64,000 bases of DNA, taken from contig NZ_CP013380.1 in the NCBI RefSeq assembly GCF_001513745.1, forward strand, positions 868,001 through 932,000, given 5' to 3'. This document shows positions 28,612 through 37,050 of the stretch, one piece after another. Position 1 is the stretch's first letter; every line of letters starts with the position of its first letter. The notes beneath the pieces are model-generated. The model made no database searches, was not told where the DNA came from, and saw only the letters and a list, made by a program, of their open reading frames with translations. The stretch comes from Burkholderia humptydooensis (GTDB taxonomy: Bacteria > Pseudomonadota > Gammaproteobacteria > Burkholderiales > Burkholderiaceae). Both the position numbers and the translations under genes were made by a program.

Positions 28612-29358
28612 TTAGCCGCGGTGGACGGTGAGACCGGCGGGCGCCTGCGCGACGGGCATCATCTCGATCGTGTTGATGTTCACGTGCGCGGGGCGAGTGG
28701 CGATCCAGTAGATCGTGTCGGCGATGTCTTCGGCGGTGAGCGGCTGGACGTTCGCGTAGACGTTCGCCGCTTTCTCGTCGTCGCCGCGGTAGCGCACGTT
28801 CGAGAATTCGGTGCCGCCGCAGAGGCCCGGCTCGATGTCGGTGACGCGCAGCGGCGTGCCGATCAGGTCGGCGCGCAGGTTCAGGCTGAACTGGCGCACG
28901 AACGCCTTGGTCGCTCCATAGACATTGCCGCCCGGGTACGGATAGCTGCCCGCAACCGAGCCGAGGTTGAAGATATGGCCGCGGCCGCGCTCGACCATGC
29001 CGGGCAGCAGCGTGCGCGTGACCGTGACGAGGCCCGAGCAGTTGGTGTCGATCATCGTCTGCCACTCGTCGAGGCTCGCCTTGTGCGCGGGCTCGACGCC
29101 GAGCGCGAGCCCCGCGTTGTTGACGAGGACGTCGACTGCGGCGAATTCCGCAGGCAGCCCGGTCGGCACGGCCTCGACGGCCGCGCGGTCGCGCACGTCG
29201 AGCTCGATCGGCAACAGGGCGCCGCCGAGCTCGGCGGCGAGCGCGTCGAGGCGCTCCTTGCGGCGTGCGGAGGCGACGACGCGGTGGCCGCCCTTGACGA
29301 AGGCGCGGGCGATGGCGGCGCCGAAACCTGCCGACGCACCGGTGACGAACACGATCAT
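28612..29358 (-). CDS. Short-chain dehydrogenase, YdfG type
   Basis: 248 residues, classical SDR. Nucleotide motif VTGASAGFGAAIARAF, NNAGLALGVEPA, catalytic Ser in FNLGSVAGSYPYPGG and Tyr/Lys in VYGATKAFVRQF; ARRKERL after strand 2 suggests NADP(H). It closely matches the YdfG branch, which reduces malonic semialdehyde and oxidises L-serine or L-allo-threonine, for example through DIEPGLCGGTEFSNVR. It is transcribed away from glyA. Physiological substrate is inferred from the family. Confidence 0.88.
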   Translation of the reverse strand: MIVFVTGASAGFGAAIARAFVKGGHRVVASARRKERLDALAAELGGALLPIELDVRDRAAVEAVPTGLPAEFAAVDVLVNNAGLALGVEPAHKASLDEWQTMIDTNCSGLVTVTRTLLPGMVERGRGHIFNLGSVAGSYPYPGGNVYGATKAFVRQFSLNLRADLIGTPLRVTDIEPGLCGGTEFSNVRYRGDDEKAANVYANVQPLTAEDIADTIYWIATRPAHVNINTIEMMPVAQAPAGLTVHRG

Positions 29359-29525
29359 TGCTGCTGCTCCTAAAACGAGGCTTGCTGGGGGGAACCCGTT
29401 AGCCTACTGGCATCGCGGCGGTGCGGCAAGGTGCGGCGGCGCTCGCTTGCGACACCCGCGGCAAACCCCCGCCCGGCGCGCCTCGTGGATTTGTCCCCCA
29501 ATATGATTCGGGACAGCCGACGCGG

Positions 29526-29554
29526 TTGCCTATTCATGGCGCATCCAATAAACT
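29526..29554 (+). promoter_or_regulatory. Candidate sigma-70 promoter of glyA
   Basis: TTGCCT (29526-29531) and TAAACT (29549-29554) are separated by 17 bases. Start would fall near 29561, just before the riboswitch, which supports the call. It is based on pattern and position only. Confidence 0.5.
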
Positions 29555-29569
29555 AACGCGCTCAATACC

Positions 29570-29662
29570 CCCTGCGTGACTGGCGATACGGCCTTTCGGG
29601 GTCAAGGTGGAGCATCCCACCGTGAAGCGTAGGGCGTCGCTTTTGCCGTTCGCCTGGGCAGC
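29570..29662 (+). ncRNA. ZTP riboswitch (pfl motif) upstream of glyA
   Basis: The conserved blocks of the pfl RNA are present in order: GCGTGACTGGCG (29574-29585), a hairpin GGTGG-AGCATC-CCACC (29606-29621) and the 3' block GCCGTTCGCCTGGGCAGCCG (29645-29664). The class senses ZTP/ZMP, purine intermediates that build up when 10-formyl-tetrahydrofolate is short, and turns on one-carbon genes. glyA is one of its commonest targets. About 150 bases of leader separate it from the glyA start. Confidence 0.9.
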
Positions 29663-29811
29663 CGTTGTGCGCGCCGCGTTGCGTGCTTTGCCGGTGGCTG
29701 TCCCGCCTCGCGTTCCTCGGAATCCCTCCGCCACGTCGAGCCGGTTGCGCTGCCGGCTGCGCGACGTCCTCGGCCACTTCGGTCAACCTGTACACACTTA
29801 ACGGAAACCGT

Positions 29812-31059
29812 ATGTTTGACAGAGCCCAAAGCACCATTGCGAACGTCGATCCCGAGATCTGGCAAGCGATCCAGCAGGAAAACGTCCGTCAGGAAGAGCA
29901 CATCGAGCTGATCGCGTCGGAGAACTACACGAGCCCGGCCGTGATGGCGGCGCAAGGCTCGCAGCTCACGAACAAGTACGCGGAAGGCTATCCGGGCAAG
30001 CGCTATTACGGCGGCTGCGAATACGTCGACATCGTCGAGCAGCTCGCGATCGACCGCGTGAAGGCGCTGTTCGGCGCCGAAGCCGCGAACGTGCAGCCGA
30101 ACTCGGGCTCGCAGGCGAACCAGGGGGTGTTCTTCGCGATGCTCAAGCCGGGCGACACGATCATGGGCATGAGCCTCGCGCACGGCGGCCACCTGACGCA
30201 CGGCTCGCCCGTCAACATGTCGGGCAAGTGGTTCAACGTCGTGAGCTACGGCCTGAACGAGAACGAAGACATCGACTACGAAGCCGCCGAGAAGCTCGCG
30301 CACGAGCACAAGCCGAAGCTGATCGTTGCCGGCGCGTCGGCGTTCGCGCTGAAGATCGATTTCGAGCGTCTCACGAAGATCGCGAAGGCGGTCGGCGCGT
30401 ACCTGATGGTCGACATGGCGCACTACGCTGGCCTGATCGCGGCGGGCGTGTATCCGAACCCGGTGCCGCACGCCGATTTCGTCACGACGACGACGCACAA
30501 GAGCCTGCGCGGCCCGCGCGGCGGCGTGATCCTGATGAAGGCCGAGTACGAGAAGCAGATCAACTCGGCGATCTTCCCGGGCATCCAGGGCGGTCCGCTG
30601 ATGCACGTGATCGCCGCGAAGGCCGTCGCGTTCAAGGAGGCGCTGTCGCCGGAATTCAAGGCATACCAGCAGAAGGTGGTCGAGAACGCGCGCGTGCTGG
30701 CGGAAACGCTGGTGAAGCGCGGCCTGCGCATCGTGTCGGGCCGCACCGAAAGCCACGTGATGCTCGTCGATCTGCGCGCGAAGAACATCACCGGCAAGGC
30801 GGCGGAAGCGGCGCTCGGCAATGCGCACATCACGGTCAACAAGAACGCGATCCCGAACGATCCGGAGAAGCCGTTCGTGACGAGCGGCGTGCGTCTGGGC
30901 TCGCCGGCGATGACGACGCGCGGCTTCGGCCCGCAGGAAGCCGAACTCGTCGGCAACCTGATCGCCGACGTGCTCGAGAGTCCGGAAGACGCGGCGACGA
31001 TCGAGCGCGTGCGCGCGCAGGTCGCCGACCTGACGAAGCGTTTCCCGGTCTATCGCTGA
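29812..31059 (+). CDS. glyA: Serine hydroxymethyltransferase
   Basis: 415 residues, usual length. It converts serine and tetrahydrofolate to glycine and 5,10-methylene-tetrahydrofolate. The PLP lysine lies in [15 protein letters not shown]; other landmarks are [19 protein letters not shown] near the N-terminus and [14 protein letters not shown]. The ATG at 29812 starts the conserved protein; the frame upstream reads through the riboswitch leader and is not coding. nrdR follows 6 bases later, so both are probably under riboswitch control. Confidence 0.97.
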   Translation: MFDRAQSTIANVDPEIWQAIQQENVRQEEHIELIASENYTSPAVMAAQGSQLTNKYAEGYPGKRYYGGCEYVDIVEQLAIDRVKALFGAEAANVQPNSGSQANQGVFFAMLKPGDTIMGMSLAHGGHLTHGSPVNMSGKWFNVVSYGLNENEDIDYEAAEKLAHEHKPKLIVAGASAFALKIDFERLTKIAKAVGAYLMVDMAHYAGLIAAGVYPNPVPHADFVTTTTHKSLRGPRGGVILMKAEYEKQINSAIFPGIQGGPLMHVIAAKAVAFKEALSPEFKAYQQKVVENARVLAETLVKRGLRIVSGRTESHVMLVDLRAKNITGKAAEAALGNAHITVNKNAIPNDPEKPFVTSGVRLGSPAMTTRGFGPQEAELVGNLIADVLESPEDAATIERVRAQVADLTKRFPVYR

Positions 31060-31065
31060 TCGGCC

Positions 31066-31545
31066 ATGCGCTGCCCGTTCTGCCGGCACGACGATACGCA
31101 AGTGGTGGATTCGCGCGTGTCGGAAGACGGCGCCGCGATCCGCCGGCGTCGGCGCTGCTCGGCTTGCGACAAGCGTTTCACGACGTACGAGCGCGTCGAG
31201 CTGGCGTTGCCGGCCGTCGTGAAGAAAGACGGCAGCCGCACTGAATTCGACCGCCGCAAGATCGTCGCGAGCATGCAACTGGCGCTGCGCAAGCGCCCGG
31301 TTGCAGCCGATGCGATCGACGCGGCGGTCGCCCGCATCGAATATCAGTTGCTCGCGTCCGGCGAGCGCGAAGTCCGCAGCGAGAAGCTCGGCGAGCTTGT
31401 GATGAACGAGCTGCGCCAGCTCGATACGATCGCCTACGTGCGTTTCGCGTCTGTTTACCGGCGGTTCGAAGACGTCTCCGAATTCGCGGACGTGATCGAG
31501 GAATTCCGCCGCACGGCGCCCGCGAAACCGCCGCGCAAGCGTTGA
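31066..31545 (+). CDS. nrdR: Transcriptional repressor NrdR
   Basis: 159 residues. N-terminal zinc ribbon [17 protein letters not shown] with the second pair in [17 protein letters not shown], then an ATP-cone domain ([20 protein letters not shown]). NrdR senses ATP/dATP and represses ribonucleotide reductase genes. The glyA-nrdR pairing is standard in betaproteobacteria. Start 6 bases after glyA. Confidence 0.96.
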   Translation: MRCPFCRHDDTQVVDSRVSEDGAAIRRRRRCSACDKRFTTYERVELALPAVVKKDGSRTEFDRRKIVASMQLALRKRPVAADAIDAAVARIEYQLLASGEREVRSEKLGELVMNELRQLDTIAYVRFASVYRRFEDVSEFADVIEEFRRTAPAKPPRKR

Positions 31546-31729
31546 GCTTGCGCATTCCGTTTCCCGTTTCGTTTCCCATTCCATTCGTTTCTCCCGCGTA
31601 GCACGCGGTTGTGTGCTCGCCTGGGCGATTGTCGTGCGTCCGGCTGCGGCGCGCGACTCGGCCGTTCGGCAGATGGTCGGCGTTTGCCGGCGCGGGTACA
31701 GTCGGCGCATCGGATTCAAGGAGAGGTCG

Positions 31730-32290
31730 ATGCGATCGGAGCGTGGCAGGCGAGCAATGGCGGGCTTCGTGCTCGTCGAGTTGATGGTCGCGCTCGTGCT
31801 GGTTGCGCTTGTCGCGACGCTGACCGTGCCGACGCTCGCCGGCGCTCGGATGCGTGATCGGGTCGACGCGCGTGCGCGCGTGTTCGGCGCATTGCTCGCC
31901 TATGCGCGCGGCGAGGCGGTGAGGCTCGGCAGGCGCGTAGTGCTGTGCCGCAGCGATGCGACTGCGAAATGTATTGCGGCGGGGCGGCCGTGCGACAACG
32001 GGGCGGCCGACTGGTCATGCGGCTGGACCGTCGCTGTCGCGGACGGCGAGCGCGGGACGCGCGTGTTGCGCCGTATCGCGCGTGATGTCCGAGTCGCCGT
32101 GACGGGCGCGACCGTCGACGTCATATTCACGCCGCCCGCGGGCCAGGTGATTGGCGGCTTCCGGAGTTTCGAATTTGCGCCGAGCGACGCATCGGGCGCG
32201 TGGCATGGCGAGCGCTGGCGCCGTTGCCTGCGGATCGCGGCGGGCGGTCGCGTGCGATTTGCCGAAGGCGGTTGCGGGGGGCCGGCATGA
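31730..32290 (+). CDS. Minor pilin, FimT/GspH type
   Basis: 186 residues from the ATG at 31730, fixed by a GGAGAGG motif a few bases upstream. The type III signal is GFVLVELMVALVLVALVATL, with prepilin cleavage before FVLVE; Val rather than Thr at position 2 of the mature protein is unusual. The C-terminal globular part carries four Cys residues (LCRSDATAKC, RPCDNG, WSCGW), followed by a typical GspH/FimT strand pattern. It opens a run of five pilin-like genes with four-base overlaps and should help prime type IV pilus assembly. Confidence 0.82.
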   Translation: MRSERGRRAMAGFVLVELMVALVLVALVATLTVPTLAGARMRDRVDARARVFGALLAYARGEAVRLGRRVVLCRSDATAKCIAAGRPCDNGAADWSCGWTVAVADGERGTRVLRRIARDVRVAVTGATVDVIFTPPAGQVIGGFRSFEFAPSDASGAWHGERWRRCLRIAAGGRVRFAEGGCGGPA

Positions 32291-32697
32291 CGTGTCCTCG
32301 GTCGATGCGCGGGAGCACGCTGCTCGAAGCGGCGATTGCGTGTGCGTTGCTCGCAGTCGCGGCGCTTGGCGTGGTTGCGGCATTGCTCGCGGCGATACGA
32401 GGCGAGCGCGACGCCTTGGCACGCGAGCAGGCGATGCTCGTCGCCGATTCGTGGGCGGAGATGGCGCGAGCCGGTGGGCCGTCGGGCATCGATTGGGACG
32501 CGTCGATGTCCGGATTGCGCCACGGGAAGCTCGTAGCGACAGCCTCAGGTGCGGGCATTTCGAGCGTACGGGTCGAATGGGAACGGCCGGGGGCGGTCGC
32601 CGCGGGGCCGTTGCGTTGCGACGGCGATGTCGCGGCGGCACGCGCTGCCGCCAAGCCATGCGCGACACTCGCTTATGCATCGGCGGATCGCCTATGA
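32287..32697 (+). CDS. Minor pilin, PilV type
   Basis: 136 residues, starting at the ATGA overlap with the previous gene. Prepilin signal MRGSTLLEAAIACALLAVAA, with cleavage after Gly and Glu5 conserved (STLLE). Short for PilV and with a small globular domain ending in a Cys pair. It overlaps the next gene by four bases. Role: minor pseudopilin in the pilus-initiation complex, inferred from family and order. Confidence 0.75.
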   Translation: MTCPRSMRGSTLLEAAIACALLAVAALGVVAALLAAIRGERDALAREQAMLVADSWAEMARAGGPSGIDWDASMSGLRHGKLVATASGAGISSVRVEWERPGAVAAGPLRCDGDVAAARAAAKPCATLAYASADRL

Positions 32698-33479
32698 CGC
32701 GAGCGACACGCTGGCGCGCACACACGCTGATCGAGGTGATGATCGCGATGGCGCTCGGCTTGATGATCCTGCTTGCCGCGATGTCCCTCTATCGCGTGCA
32801 GCGGGCCGCCTATTCGGCTGCGGCCGATGCCGCGCGCTTGCGCGACGCGGCGCAGGCAGCGCTCGCGCTGATCGCGCAGCAGATCCAGATGGCGGGCTTC
32901 GTTCCGATCGACGCGCACGATGCGCGGCCGGTATCGGGGCTGTTCGGCTGCGCGGCGGGACGACCCGTCAACGCCGACGGGCACGCTGCATGCGATTCGC
33001 TGGCGAGCGGTTCGGACGGCCTCGTCGTCCGCTACGTAGGAGATGGCGTCTCCACGTGGCCGACGGCGGGCGGACAGGCGACGGACTGTCTTGGCCAGGG
33101 TGTCGGCGCGGCCGACACGCAGCCGCTGGTCGTCAACCGCTTTTACGCGCGCATCAGCGCGTCGACGGGCGAACCGGAGCTGTACTGCGAAGGCAGCGGC
33201 AGACCCGGCATCGCGCAGCCGCTCGTCGAAGGCGTCGAGCGCTTGCGTCTGCGCTACCGGCTGCACGGCACCGCGCGATGGGCCGATGCATCGGCCTTGT
33301 CTGCCGACGACTGGGCCAATGTGACCGCTGTTTCCGTTTGCGTGCAAGTACGAGGCATGCGCACGGGGCGCCCGGTGCGTTACGTCGACTGCGAGGGGCG
33401 AATGGCGGGCGCGCCGGACACGCGCGCGAGACTTTCGTTGCGACGATATGTTGCGGTCCGTAATCGAGCCGGCACATGA
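32694..33479 (+). CDS. Minor pilin, PilW type
   Basis: 261 residues. N-terminal prepilin-like segment HTLIEVMIAMALGLMILLAA with His where Gly or Gly-Phe is normal before TLIE, so the processing site is atypical. The globular part contains AQAALALIAQQIQMAGFVP and the Cys/Gly-rich region typical of PilW (LFGCAAGRPVNADGHAACDS). Overlaps both neighbours by ATGA. PilW joins PilV, PilX and FimU-type proteins at the pilus tip. Confidence 0.82.
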   Translation: MTRATRWRAHTLIEVMIAMALGLMILLAAMSLYRVQRAAYSAAADAARLRDAAQAALALIAQQIQMAGFVPIDAHDARPVSGLFGCAAGRPVNADGHAACDSLASGSDGLVVRYVGDGVSTWPTAGGQATDCLGQGVGAADTQPLVVNRFYARISASTGEPELYCEGSGRPGIAQPLVEGVERLRLRYRLHGTARWADASALSADDWANVTAVSVCVQVRGMRTGRPVRYVDCEGRMAGAPDTRARLSLRRYVAVRNRAGT

Positions 33480-34075
33480 CGCGTTCCATAGTCGGGCTGC
33501 ATGCGGAGCGACCACGGGTGGTCCGGAAACGTTCGACGCCGCGTGATGCGCCGCGGCGGCGCGAGTCGCCGATGCGCGGTTCGCGGGGCGTCGCGCTGCC
33601 GGGCGTACTCGCCTTGACGGCTTCGCTCATCGTGATGTCGTTCGCGTGGTTCGAGATCGCGAAGACGGAGGTCCAGCGCATGACGAGCGTCGCGAGCCGA
33701 TCCATTGCATTTCGCGCAGCGGATGCCGCACTCGAAGCATGCGCGGACGCGCTGGAGAGTAGCGCGGCGCCATTCCCGTCGGCAAGCGGCGGTGGGACGC
33801 CGACGCGCGAGCCGAGCGGGTGGCGACAACCGGGCGTATTCGACGGCATCGGCGCATTCAGTCCGTACGCCGGATGGCCGGGCGCGGCGCAGGCGCCAAG
33901 CTGCTTGATCGAAGCGTGGAAGTTGCCGGCGCGCCCCGACGTGCGCGCCTACCTCGTGACCGCCCGCGGCGTGGGCGCGACGCACGATACGGTCGAGTGG
34001 CTGCAATTGCAGATTGTGATCGAGAGCGGGCGCATCGAACGCAGGTGGCGCCGGGTCGTGGGAAGACCAGCATAG
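33476..34075 (+). CDS. Minor pilin, PilX type
   Basis: 199 residues, starting at an ATGA overlap. After a 35-residue basic leader comes RGSRGVALPGVLALTASLIV, resembling the PilX signal (RG.AL...L), without the canonical Glu5. The segment RSIAFRAADAALEACADAL matches the PilX helix (AFQAAEAALR-like) found in family members. The long leader suggests the real start may be the Met at MRGSRGV. In its usual setting PilX sits next to pilY1; here no pilY1 follows. Confidence 0.75.
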   Translation: MTRSIVGLHAERPRVVRKRSTPRDAPRRRESPMRGSRGVALPGVLALTASLIVMSFAWFEIAKTEVQRMTSVASRSIAFRAADAALEACADALESSAAPFPSASGGGTPTREPSGWRQPGVFDGIGAFSPYAGWPGAAQAPSCLIEAWKLPARPDVRAYLVTARGVGATHDTVEWLQLQIVIESGRIERRWRRVVGRPA

Positions 34076-34093
34076 AAAGAAGAGGAAATAGCG

Positions 34094-34546
34094 ATGTCGT
34101 GTACTGAACGCAGCGCGCGCTTGCGAGGCTTTACATTGATCGAAGTGGTCGTTGCGCTCGCGATCGTGGCCGTGCTCGCGGCGTTTGCCGTGCCGTCGTA
34201 TCGCAGCCATGTCGAACGAGGGAACCGGCTGACCGCGATTGCCGCGCTGTATCGCGCCGCACAGTACGCGGACGCGTTCGGTGAAGCGCCGCCCACCGCA
34301 TTACCGGAAGGGATGAACCGGGCGCCCGATTCCGGCAAGGTTCTCTACGTGCTGCGGATCACGTTCGACGACGCGCGCGGCGGATACGCACTGGAGGCGA
34401 GTCCAGCCGCCGATGGAGCGATGCGCGACGACAGATGCGGCGTCTACGTGCTGCATGCGGACGGCACGCGCGAGAATCGCGTTGCCGAGGGAGGCACGTT
34501 CGATGGAGGCGCGCCGGGAACCGATGCGTGCTGGCGAGCCGGCTAG
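34094..34546 (+). CDS. Type IV pilin-like protein, PilE type
   Basis: 150 residues. Classical prepilin signal RGFTLIEVVVALAIVAVLAA with Gly at -1, Phe at +1 and Glu5, then VPSYRSHVERGNRLTAIAAL, the usual PilE-type helix. The globular domain ends with DGTRENRVAEGG and a Cys near the C-terminus, with a second Cys at DDRCGVYV, so a disulphide D-loop is likely. Last of the five pilin genes, 18 bases after the PilX-like gene. Confidence 0.88.
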   Translation: MSCTERSARLRGFTLIEVVVALAIVAVLAAFAVPSYRSHVERGNRLTAIAALYRAAQYADAFGEAPPTALPEGMNRAPDSGKVLYVLRITFDDARGGYALEASPAADGAMRDDRCGVYVLHADGTRENRVAEGGTFDGGAPGTDACWRAG

Positions 34547-34630
34547 ATGTGACGCGTCGAGAGCCGATTGCCCGACGCCGGAAACGGGGCAGCCGGTGCG
34601 ATCGGATTCGCGGTCCGCGGCTGACGAGCG

Positions 34631-35092
34631 CTATGGGCGTGTGCTGCGCGGTGCCTCGGCGTCGGATGCGTCGTCGCCGTTCTTTGCCTGCTTCCAGATC
34701 TGGTAGGCCTCCCAAACCGCGAAGCCGACGGCGCCCCACTTGAGTGCGGGGCGCGCGCTCGCGCGCAGCAGCGCGCGCACGGGCTTTGCGAGCACGACGG
34801 ACGCCAGCGAGCTCAACAGCGGATACTGGCTGACGAGCGCGCCGAGCATCGCGTTCACGTTCCTCGCCGACTTGCCGAGCGACCCGCCCGACACCCCGGG
34901 CACGAGAAGCTTCAGCCATTTGAAATGCGTGACGGACTGGCGCAGCTCGGCGCCCGCCTGCGCGAGCTCCAGGCGCTCGACGTCGGAGCGCAGGATCAGC
35001 AGTTCCTTGCGCAGCGCGCGGTACTGGGCCGCGCTCATGTGCCGCTTCTGCGAAGCAGCGTGGAATCGTTGTTCCGGGGCGGAGTGACTCAT
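34631..35092 (-). CDS. YqjK-like conserved protein
   Basis: 153 residues. The N-terminus is helical and charged (RALRKELLILRSDVERLELA). A central hydrophobic region and a second near the C-terminus (WGAVGFAVWEAYQIWKQAK) look membrane-associated. It lies 49 bases downstream of the YqjE-like gene on the same strand, the same place as yqjK in the enteric yqjCDEK operon. No enzymatic motif; function unknown. Confidence 0.65.
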   Translation of the reverse strand: MSHSAPEQRFHAASQKRHMSAAQYRALRKELLILRSDVERLELAQAGAELRQSVTHFKWLKLLVPGVSGGSLGKSARNVNAMLGALVSQYPLLSSLASVVLAKPVRALLRASARPALKWGAVGFAVWEAYQIWKQAKNGDDASDAEAPRSTRP

Positions 35093-35141
35093 GGCGCGTC
35101 GACGTGGAGTGGGCGAGAAGAGGGGGAGCGCGGCCGCGCGT

Positions 35142-35531
35142 TCACGGCTTGCCGCGGAACAGCTCGCGGTCCTTTTCGAGTTCGTTCAGCGTCGCTTCGA
35201 ACACGACGGGCGCGTTGCGCAGTCCCGAGCGCGCCTTCAGCCAGCAGGCGAACGCGCCGAGCGCGTAGAGCGCGGTGATGGCGGCGAGCGATTGCCAGCG
35301 GTAGGTATCCCAGAACGCGATCGCGACGAGCACCGTCAGGCTGATGAGCGCCATCGTCGCGAGCATCATCGCGGCGAGTCCGAAAAAGAGCACGCCCATC
35401 AGGCGTTCCTTCTCCTCGGCGAGCTCGATGCCGACGAGTTCGAGCCGGGTCTGCAGCAGAGCGAACACCGAGCCGAGCAGGCGGCGCAGCGGTCCGTGCC
35501 CGGACTGGTGCGATGAGGTTTCTGTCGTCAT
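35142..35531 (-). CDS. YqjE-like phage-holin-superfamily membrane protein
   Basis: 129 residues with two membrane helices in the centre (MGVLFFGLAAMMLATMALIS and ITALYALGAFACWL) preceded by an amphipathic, charged helix (TRLELVGIELAEEKERLMG) that is the family signature. Despite the family name it is a chromosomal inner-membrane protein, not a phage gene. It sits between the YqjD-like and YqjK-like genes. Function is not established. Confidence 0.82.
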   Translation of the reverse strand: MTTETSSHQSGHGPLRRLLGSVFALLQTRLELVGIELAEEKERLMGVLFFGLAAMMLATMALISLTVLVAIAFWDTYRWQSLAAITALYALGAFACWLKARSGLRNAPVVFEATLNELEKDRELFRGKP

Positions 35532-35648
35532 GGAAGAGGCGCTTGCGCGCGGAGAACGGCCGGCGCCGCAACGGGCCGGAGCGCATGGCCCCGGCCGTCG
35601 CGCGGAGGCGGGCGGGCCGGGGGCTGTCTCTCGCGGTGGCGTGCCGCG

Positions 35649-35951
35649 TTACTTGCGATTGATCAGAAGGCCGATCAGCACGCCGACGCCGGCCGCGACG
35701 CCGATCGACGTCCACGGATGCTCGTGCACGTAGTCGTCGGTGGCGCGCGCCGCCTTCTTGCCTTTCTCGACCACGACCACCTGAACGTCGGTCGCCTTCT
35801 CCTTCGCCTGTTTCAGGCGTGCAAGCGCCTTCTCGCGCAGCTCGGTCGCACGGTCGCCCGTGCTGCTCGCGGCCTGCTTCAGCAGGTCTTCCGCGTCCGC
35901 GAGAACAGTTTTGATATCCGACATCAGTTTCTCCTTGTTGACTTCAGACAT
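35649..35951 (-). CDS. ElaB/YqjD/DUF883-family membrane-anchored protein
   Basis: 100 residues from the ATG at 35951, chosen for a GGGAG motif upstream; a longer frame to 36068 lacks one. A long charged helix (VNKEKLMSDIKTVLADAEDL and on) ends in DDYVHEHPWTSIGVAAGVGV, the diagnostic C-terminal glycine-rich membrane anchor. E. coli homologues are inner-membrane proteins that bind ribosomes in stationary phase. First gene of the three-gene yqj-like group. Confidence 0.88.
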   Translation of the reverse strand: MSEVNKEKLMSDIKTVLADAEDLLKQAASSTGDRATELREKALARLKQAKEKATDVQVVVVEKGKKAARATDDYVHEHPWTSIGVAAGVGVLIGLLINRK

Positions 35952-36278
35952 TGCGACTCCCTTCTTGCCGAGGCGGGTTGTCCTACGGGCATCGTAGCGA
36001 AACCCGTGCCTGCGGGCGAGCGCGGCGGCCCGGCGCGCAGGCGGCGCAAGATCGCGCTTGAGTAGCATGGTAAACGACTTGCCGTGGCAATAGAGAGCCG
36101 ATCCGGAACGAAAAAGTTTCCGGGATTGTCAAATCGCGACCGGCAAAAATGATAAAAAGGCATGAATATCTGACGGAATAATCGTTCGCTCCGGCCGCGG
36201 GATCACTTAAGCTAAAAAACTGTCCGGATGCATCGTGTGTCCGGGCACCCAACCCATGCAAGTTCAAGGAGCTGCAAC
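35952..36278. other. Divergent promoter region between the yqj-like genes and the peroxiredoxin
   Basis: 327 bases, no gene. It contains an AT-richer stretch from about 36100 to 36230. A possible plus-strand promoter is TTGTCA (36126-36131) with TGATAA 18 bases on, but the match at -10 is weak. No clear OxyR-type site was recognised. Confidence 0.35.
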
Positions 36279-36917
36279 ATGAGTCTACGTCTTGGCGACA
36301 TCGCGCCGGATTTCGAGCAGGATTCGAGCCTTGGCCGCATCAAATTCCATGAATGGCTCGGCAATAGTTGGGGCGTCCTGTTCTCGCATCCGGCTGACTA
36401 CACGCCCGTCTGCACGACGGAGCTCGGCCTGACCGCGAAGCTCAAGGGCGAATTCGAGAAGCGCAACGTGAAGGTGATCGCGCTGTCGGTCGACAGCGTG
36501 GAGTCGCACAAGGGCTGGATCGACGACATCAACGACACGCAGGCGACGAGCGTCGGCTTCCCGATCATCGCCGACGGCGACCGCAAGGTCTCGGAACTCT
36601 ACGACATGATCCATCCGAACGCGAACGAGACGCTGACCGTGCGCTCGCTGTTCGTGATCGATCCGAACAAGAAGGTGCGCCTCATCATCACCTACCCGGC
36701 GAGCACCGGCCGCAACTTCGACGAAGTGCTGCGCGTCATCGATTCGCTGCAGTTGACCGACAATTACAAGGTCGCGACGCCCGGCAACTGGAAGGATGGC
36801 GACGACGTCGTGATCGTGCCGTCGCTGCAGGACCCGGAAGAGCTGAAGCAGCGCTTCCCGAAGGGCTTCAAGGCGGTGCGCCCGTACCTGCGCCTGACGC
36901 CGCAGCCGAACAAGTAA
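36279..36917 (+). CDS. 1-Cys peroxiredoxin (Prx6 type)
   Basis: 212 residues. The start at 36279 follows AAGGAG. The peroxidatic Cys is in SHPADYTPVCTTELG, and the Prx6-type C-terminal extension is present (TPGNWKDGDDVVIVPSLQDP). No second resolving Cys is visible. It reduces hydrogen peroxide and organic peroxides in the cytoplasm, with an external thiol reductant. Monocistronic, closed by a terminator 50 bases downstream. Confidence 0.92.
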   Translation: MSLRLGDIAPDFEQDSSLGRIKFHEWLGNSWGVLFSHPADYTPVCTTELGLTAKLKGEFEKRNVKVIALSVDSVESHKGWIDDINDTQATSVGFPIIADGDRKVSELYDMIHPNANETLTVRSLFVIDPNKKVRLIITYPASTGRNFDEVLRVIDSLQLTDNYKVATPGNWKDGDDVVIVPSLQDPEELKQRFPKGFKAVRPYLRLTPQPNK

Positions 36918-36966
36918 GCGGCTTGCGCGCCGCGCGTTGACGCGGCTTGAAGGTCATGCGATAACG

Positions 36967-36996
36967 AAAGCCCCGGCACGGTCGCCGGGGCTTTTT
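36967..36996 (+). terminator. Rho-independent terminator, probably bidirectional
   Basis: GCCCCGGC and GCCGGGGC form an 8-bp stem with a 6-base loop, followed by TTTTT; AAAG lies before the stem, so it may also work for the convergent glutaryl-CoA dehydrogenase gene. Confidence 0.9.
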
Positions 36997-37050
36997 CGTT
37001 TGCCGCGCCGCCTGGGCGATGCGGCCGTATCCGCGCGACGTTCGTCAAAC

